A DNA stretch of 19,706 nucleotides from an uncultured Saprospiraceae bacterium. Its GTDB lineage: Bacteria > Bacteroidota > Bacteroidia > Chitinophagales > Saprospiraceae. The notes under the pieces are model-generated. The model did no database searches, was not told the DNA's origin, and saw nothing but the letters and a program-made list of their open reading frames with translations. Location: assembly GCA_938002705.1 (NCBI GenBank), contig CALLAG010000417.1:1-19706 (forward strand), given 5' to 3'. Of the stretch, positions 16,902-19,706 are shown piece after piece. Every line of letters begins with the position of its first letter. Position 1 is the first letter of the stretch. The position numbers were made by a program, and so were the translations under genes.

Positions 16902-19376
16902 TTGAGACGCCTTATCTATACCATATTCTTAGTGATGTCATGTTACATCAGTTATGGGCAAGATTATGTGATGAAAGGCAATGCGGCTTATAATGCAGGT
17001 AACTATTCTAAAGCTATTCAGTATTATACTAAGTATGATAAGCTTGCCCTAGATCCTGATATACTCGAGTTAAGAGGTATGTCATACTTCCACGTCAATG
17101 AATTAAAAAATGCAATCAGGGACTTCACCATAGCCAAAAAGCTAGGCAATACTAATCCTGACATGTATTATAGAATGGGTGTAATCAAGCACAGTCTCGG
17201 AGAGATCGAGGAAGCTATCTTTTTCTATAAGACCTTCATGGATCAAGTCGATAATAAAAACAAATATTACGATCGAGCAGAACGCGAATTAAAAAACTGC
17301 GTCTATATCGCCTTCCACCAAGCCAAAGAAGAAGTGGCCTCCGTCCAAAGTTTTGGCGATGAGGTCAATACAGCTTACGATGAGATATACCCCATCAGAA
17401 GCCCACGATATGGCAATGTCTATTATCTCTCTACTAATAGAAATAAAAAAGATTTTGAGATTAATGCATTTAGCATCAATAAGAAAGGAGACTGGACAAT
17501 AGAACCAGACATTGTTGCAGATGTCAATACAGCCAAGCATGATTACTTACAAGATGTCTCAGCTGATGGTCGATCACTCTTATTCTTAAAACAAGGAGCA
17601 GAGACACTCGATAGAAAACTTACATTCTCTACTTACATAGATGATGAAGAAATCAAAATTGATATCCCACGTATCATCTTAAAAGACGTCACAGATATAC
17701 AGATTGTAGACCATAACACCTTAGCTTTCTCAAGCGATAAACTTGCGGGCGCAGGAGGCTATGATATCTATACCATAGACTACTCAGATGGCAAATGGTC
17801 AGAGCCTAAAAATCTTGGTCCCACTATTAATACGATGTATGACGATCGATTTCCTTTTTTTGTAAATGGAATGAAGCAAATTTATTATAGCTCTAATCGA
17901 CCATATGCATTTGGTGGTTTTGATATATATTACAACGACTTATCAGAGAATGGAAAATCGATCAACATCGGCCAACCTGTTAATACACCTGGAGATGATA
18001 TTAATTTTAGGTTAGATGCAGATGGGCATACTGCTATTTATAGCTCTAACACTAAGATAGGTAGAGGTGGCTTCGATCTATACTTTGCATACATGAGAGA
18101 GGTCAAAGAACTTGAGCCTAGAGATAGTCTGCGATTTCAGTTTGTAGAGGATGTAATTACAATCGAGCAAAAAAAACAAGAAGAACAATTAGCGGCTAAG
18201 CGAGAGAAAGAAAAGCAAAGGAAGTTAAAGGCAGAGAATGCTGCTAAGAAAAAGGCTGAGGAATTAGCAGCAATTGCTGCCAAAGAAAAAGCAGAAAAAG
18301 AAAGAGAACTCAAAAAGCAAAGAGAAATAGCGGAGGCTGAGAAATTAAAAAAAGAACTAACAGAAAACCTTAAGAAAACTGAGAGTATAGTAGCAGAGAA
18401 AGAAAAGGAAAAACGAAGGAAAGAACAAGAAGCAGCTAAGGCCTTAGCTGCTAAGGACAAAGCAAATAAAGAGCAAGAGAAAAGACAAAACGCAATTGCT
18501 GAAGCTGAAAAAGAAACTGATACAAAAACAACTGAAGTACGTACTGTAGAACCGTCAGATGTTCTTGATATGCCAATTCCTAATAGCAAAGAATTAATCA
18601 CTAAAGACTATAAGGTCAAAAAATTAAAAGCGATAGATTCTTATATTATCTACTATCAAGATAGGCAGGACTTATTAAATGATAGGAATAAAATGATCAT
18701 ACATGCAATGGCGCTTAATCTATATGAGAATGAGAATCATCATATAAGATTGATGGCGTATACAGATTCTAATGAGCCGGGTCTACCAGAGTTTGTTCAA
18801 TATAATACTCTACTTAGGGCTAAGACAATATCAGATTATCTAATGGACTTAGGTATACAGTCAGAACGCATACATATAGAAAGTCTTGCAGCTAATTATC
18901 CCGCAGCACGCAAAGAAGTTGCAGGATTAGATAATGAAGAGTTCAGTTATCTCAATAGACGTATAGAAACCCAAGTCGTCGATAGTAACGGTAAGATCAT
19001 ACAGGACCATAGAATAGACCCTACTGTGATGTCATTATCTCATCGTGACAGGAAGTATATCCTCTTCCAAGACATCAGGGATGAGCTCTATTATTCTGTC
19101 AAGGTCGCGAGCACGCCACGTATATTTAAGAATGCCATCTTGCGTATGTATGATGATATCTACATTAGAAAAGAATCAGCTTCGGCTGATAATGATTACT
19201 ACATAGGTGTCTATACTAAGTATGCTGATGCTAAGGCACTACAAGAACAGGTCTCTACAAGTAGTGCACCCCTATCAGAGATAGTCGCCTTCTATAATGG
19301 CAAGCCTATAGCGCCAGAAGATATTAAGGCGCTTTCTGCTGAGTATCCTGATCTGGATAATTATGGCGTTAAGTAG
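16902..19376 (+). CDS. PorE-like envelope protein: TPR, PD40 propeller, charged coiled coil, OmpA-like and SPOR-like domains
   Basis: The 824-residue protein begins on TTG at 16902 (in-frame TAA at 16890; next candidates GTG 16932 and ATG 16935 would cut the signal peptide MRRLIYTIFLVMSCYISYGQ). In order there are TPR-like helices (about 22-135) and a PD40/WD40-like propeller with four visible repeats near 174-190, 274-293, 327-347 and 378-398 (pattern YYSSNR...GGFDIY). A very charged Lys/Glu/Ala coiled coil follows (about 415-545), then an OmpA_C-like domain (about 575-695) with Asp622 and Arg639 at the peptidoglycan-binding positions and a closing NRRIE. A SPOR-like tail (about 729-805, YYSVKVAS ... 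YYIGVYTKYADAKAL) ends the protein. The TPR-PD40-OmpA core resembles PorE, the peptidoglycan anchor of type IX secretion, but the carboxypeptidase-regulatory-like domain of PorE is not seen. The TPR, PD40 and OmpA calls are firm; the SPOR call is tentative and T9SS function is inference. Confidence 0.85.
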   Translation: MRRLIYTIFLVMSCYISYGQDYVMKGNAAYNAGNYSKAIQYYTKYDKLALDPDILELRGMSYFHVNELKNAIRDFTIAKKLGNTNPDMYYRMGVIKHSLGEIEEAIFFYKTFMDQVDNKNKYYDRAERELKNCVYIAFHQAKEEVASVQSFGDEVNTAYDEIYPIRSPRYGNVYYLSTNRNKKDFEINAFSINKKGDWTIEPDIVADVNTAKHDYLQDVSADGRSLLFLKQGAETLDRKLTFSTYIDDEEIKIDIPRIILKDVTDIQIVDHNTLAFSSDKLAGAGGYDIYTIDYSDGKWSEPKNLGPTINTMYDDRFPFFVNGMKQIYYSSNRPYAFGGFDIYYNDLSENGKSINIGQPVNTPGDDINFRLDADGHTAIYSSNTKIGRGGFDLYFAYMREVKELEPRDSLRFQFVEDVITIEQKKQEEQLAAKREKEKQRKLKAENAAKKKAEELAAIAAKEKAEKERELKKQREIAEAEKLKKELTENLKKTESIVAEKEKEKRRKEQEAAKALAAKDKANKEQEKRQNAIAEAEKETDTKTTEVRTVEPSDVLDMPIPNSKELITKDYKVKKLKAIDSYIIYYQDRQDLLNDRNKMIIHAMALNLYENENHHIRLMAYTDSNEPGLPEFVQYNTLLRAKTISDYLMDLGIQSERIHIESLAANYPAARKEVAGLDNEEFSYLNRRIETQVVDSNGKIIQDHRIDPTVMSLSHRDRKYILFQDIRDELYYSVKVASTPRIFKNAILRMYDDIYIRKESASADNDYYIGVYTKYADAKALQEQVSTSSAPLSEIVAFYNGKPIAPEDIKALSAEYPDLDNYGVK

Positions 19377-19396
19377 ATTCTTAAGTGATGCAGGTT

Positions 19397-19706
19397 CTAT
19401 TCTATGATAGTTACCTTATTAAGCTTGCTATAATCCCCATACACCAAGAAACAACCACCTCCTCCTGCTCCAGATAACTTCACATAGTACTTCTTAGATT
19501 GCAATCCTTCGGCCCAAATGTCGGAGATATGATTAGGAATCATATGTTGGAAGTACCTGAACTGTAACTGGCTGATTTGGGAGATTATATTGTTCAAAGA
19601 TTTCTCTTCATCGGACAATAGAGCATTGATGGCTTGTTGATTAAGAAGATTAAGATTAACGATTGCATTAGAGAAGTCAGGATCTTTGAGTTGGTCCTTG
19701 TAGTAA
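19397..19706 (-). CDS. GHMP-family kinase C-terminus, probably mevalonate kinase (partial, runs off right edge)
   Basis: The frame is open from the right edge (about 19705) to the TAG at 19397-19399, giving 102 residues of the C-terminus; the start lies outside the window. The diagnostic element is KLSGAGGGGCFLVYG near the end, the third GHMP-kinase motif (glycine-rich loop), and its GAGGGGC form is typical of mevalonate kinases. Upstream helices (LNLLNQQAINALLSDEEKSL ... QLQFRYFQHMIPNH) fit the C-terminal helical bundle. Mevalonate kinase feeds isoprenoid synthesis, a pathway found in some Bacteroidota. Galactokinase or another GHMP kinase cannot be excluded from this fragment. It is convergent with the PorE-like gene across 20 bp, with no evident terminator between them. 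Confidence 0.8.
   Translation of the reverse strand, partial: YYKDQLKDPDFSNAIVNLNLLNQQAINALLSDEEKSLNNIISQISQLQFRYFQHMIPNHISDIWAEGLQSKKYYVKLSGAGGGGCFLVYGDYSKLNKVTIIE

Noticed and set aside
18144..18536. A-rich, repetitive-looking DNA as a possible tandem repeat
   Set aside because: The repetition reflects Lys/Glu/Ala codons of a coiled coil; no exact DNA repeat unit is present.
18137..18601. 154-codon minus-strand frame rich in Ser, Phe, Leu and Ala
   Set aside because: It is the antisense of the Lys/Glu/Ala coiled coil of the PorE-like protein; that composition produces long open antisense frames.

Overview
The window is a 19.7 kb, AT-rich, gene-dense chromosomal stretch from a member of the Bacteroidota. 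Protein content points to the Saprospiraceae/Lewinella side of the phylum, but this is inferred from gene content and not from a marker gene. Supporting signs are an RprX/RprY-type two-component pair, a Vps10/Asp-box propeller 'glycosyl hydrolase-like' exported protein, a PorE-like TPR-PD40-OmpA envelope protein, a probable mevalonate-type GHMP kinase, general absence of Shine-Dalgarno sequences, and matches to the TAnnTTTG promoter element of this phylum. No tRNA, rRNA, CRISPR array, insertion sequence, integrase or phage gene was seen. No intergenic gap exceeds about 205 bases.

Layout. (1) 1-3323, minus strand: the N-terminal ~859 residues of a large secreted Asp-box beta-propeller protein, running off the left edge, followed by a lipoprotein-signal RidA-family protein. 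(2) 3526-7682, plus strand: a three-gene efflux operon of periplasmic adaptor, MacB/FtsX-type permease and TolC-type outer-membrane channel, with no ATPase gene in the window. (3) 7780-8575: a small stand-alone GIY-YIG-type protein (GTG start) convergent with methylmalonyl-CoA epimerase. (4) 8678-10890: RprX-like sensor kinase and RprY-like regulator, ending at a strong bidirectional hairpin terminator shared with the convergent ftsH. (5) 10972-16849: a housekeeping cluster around a 41-bp divergent gap, with rsfS-ftsH leftward and birA-cinA-E2 acyltransferase rightward. (6) 16902-19376: an 824-aa envelope protein with TPR, PD40, long charged coiled coil, OmpA-like domain and SPOR-like tail. 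(7) 19397 to the right edge, minus strand: the C-terminus of a GHMP kinase.

How the genes relate. Several genes concern envelope maintenance: membrane-protein quality control (FtsH), the RprXY-like envelope sensor system, tripartite export and the PorE-like peptidoglycan anchor. Others serve core metabolism: biotin attachment, propionyl/methylmalonyl-CoA interconversion, 2-oxoacid dehydrogenase, NMN salvage and mevalonate. I see no convincing novel multi-gene system. The most noteworthy items are the domain architecture of the OmpA-like protein, the uncharacterised GIY-YIG protein, the exported RidA-like lipoprotein, the ATPase-less efflux operon, and four genes that apparently start on TTG or GTG, two of them facing each other across 41 bp.
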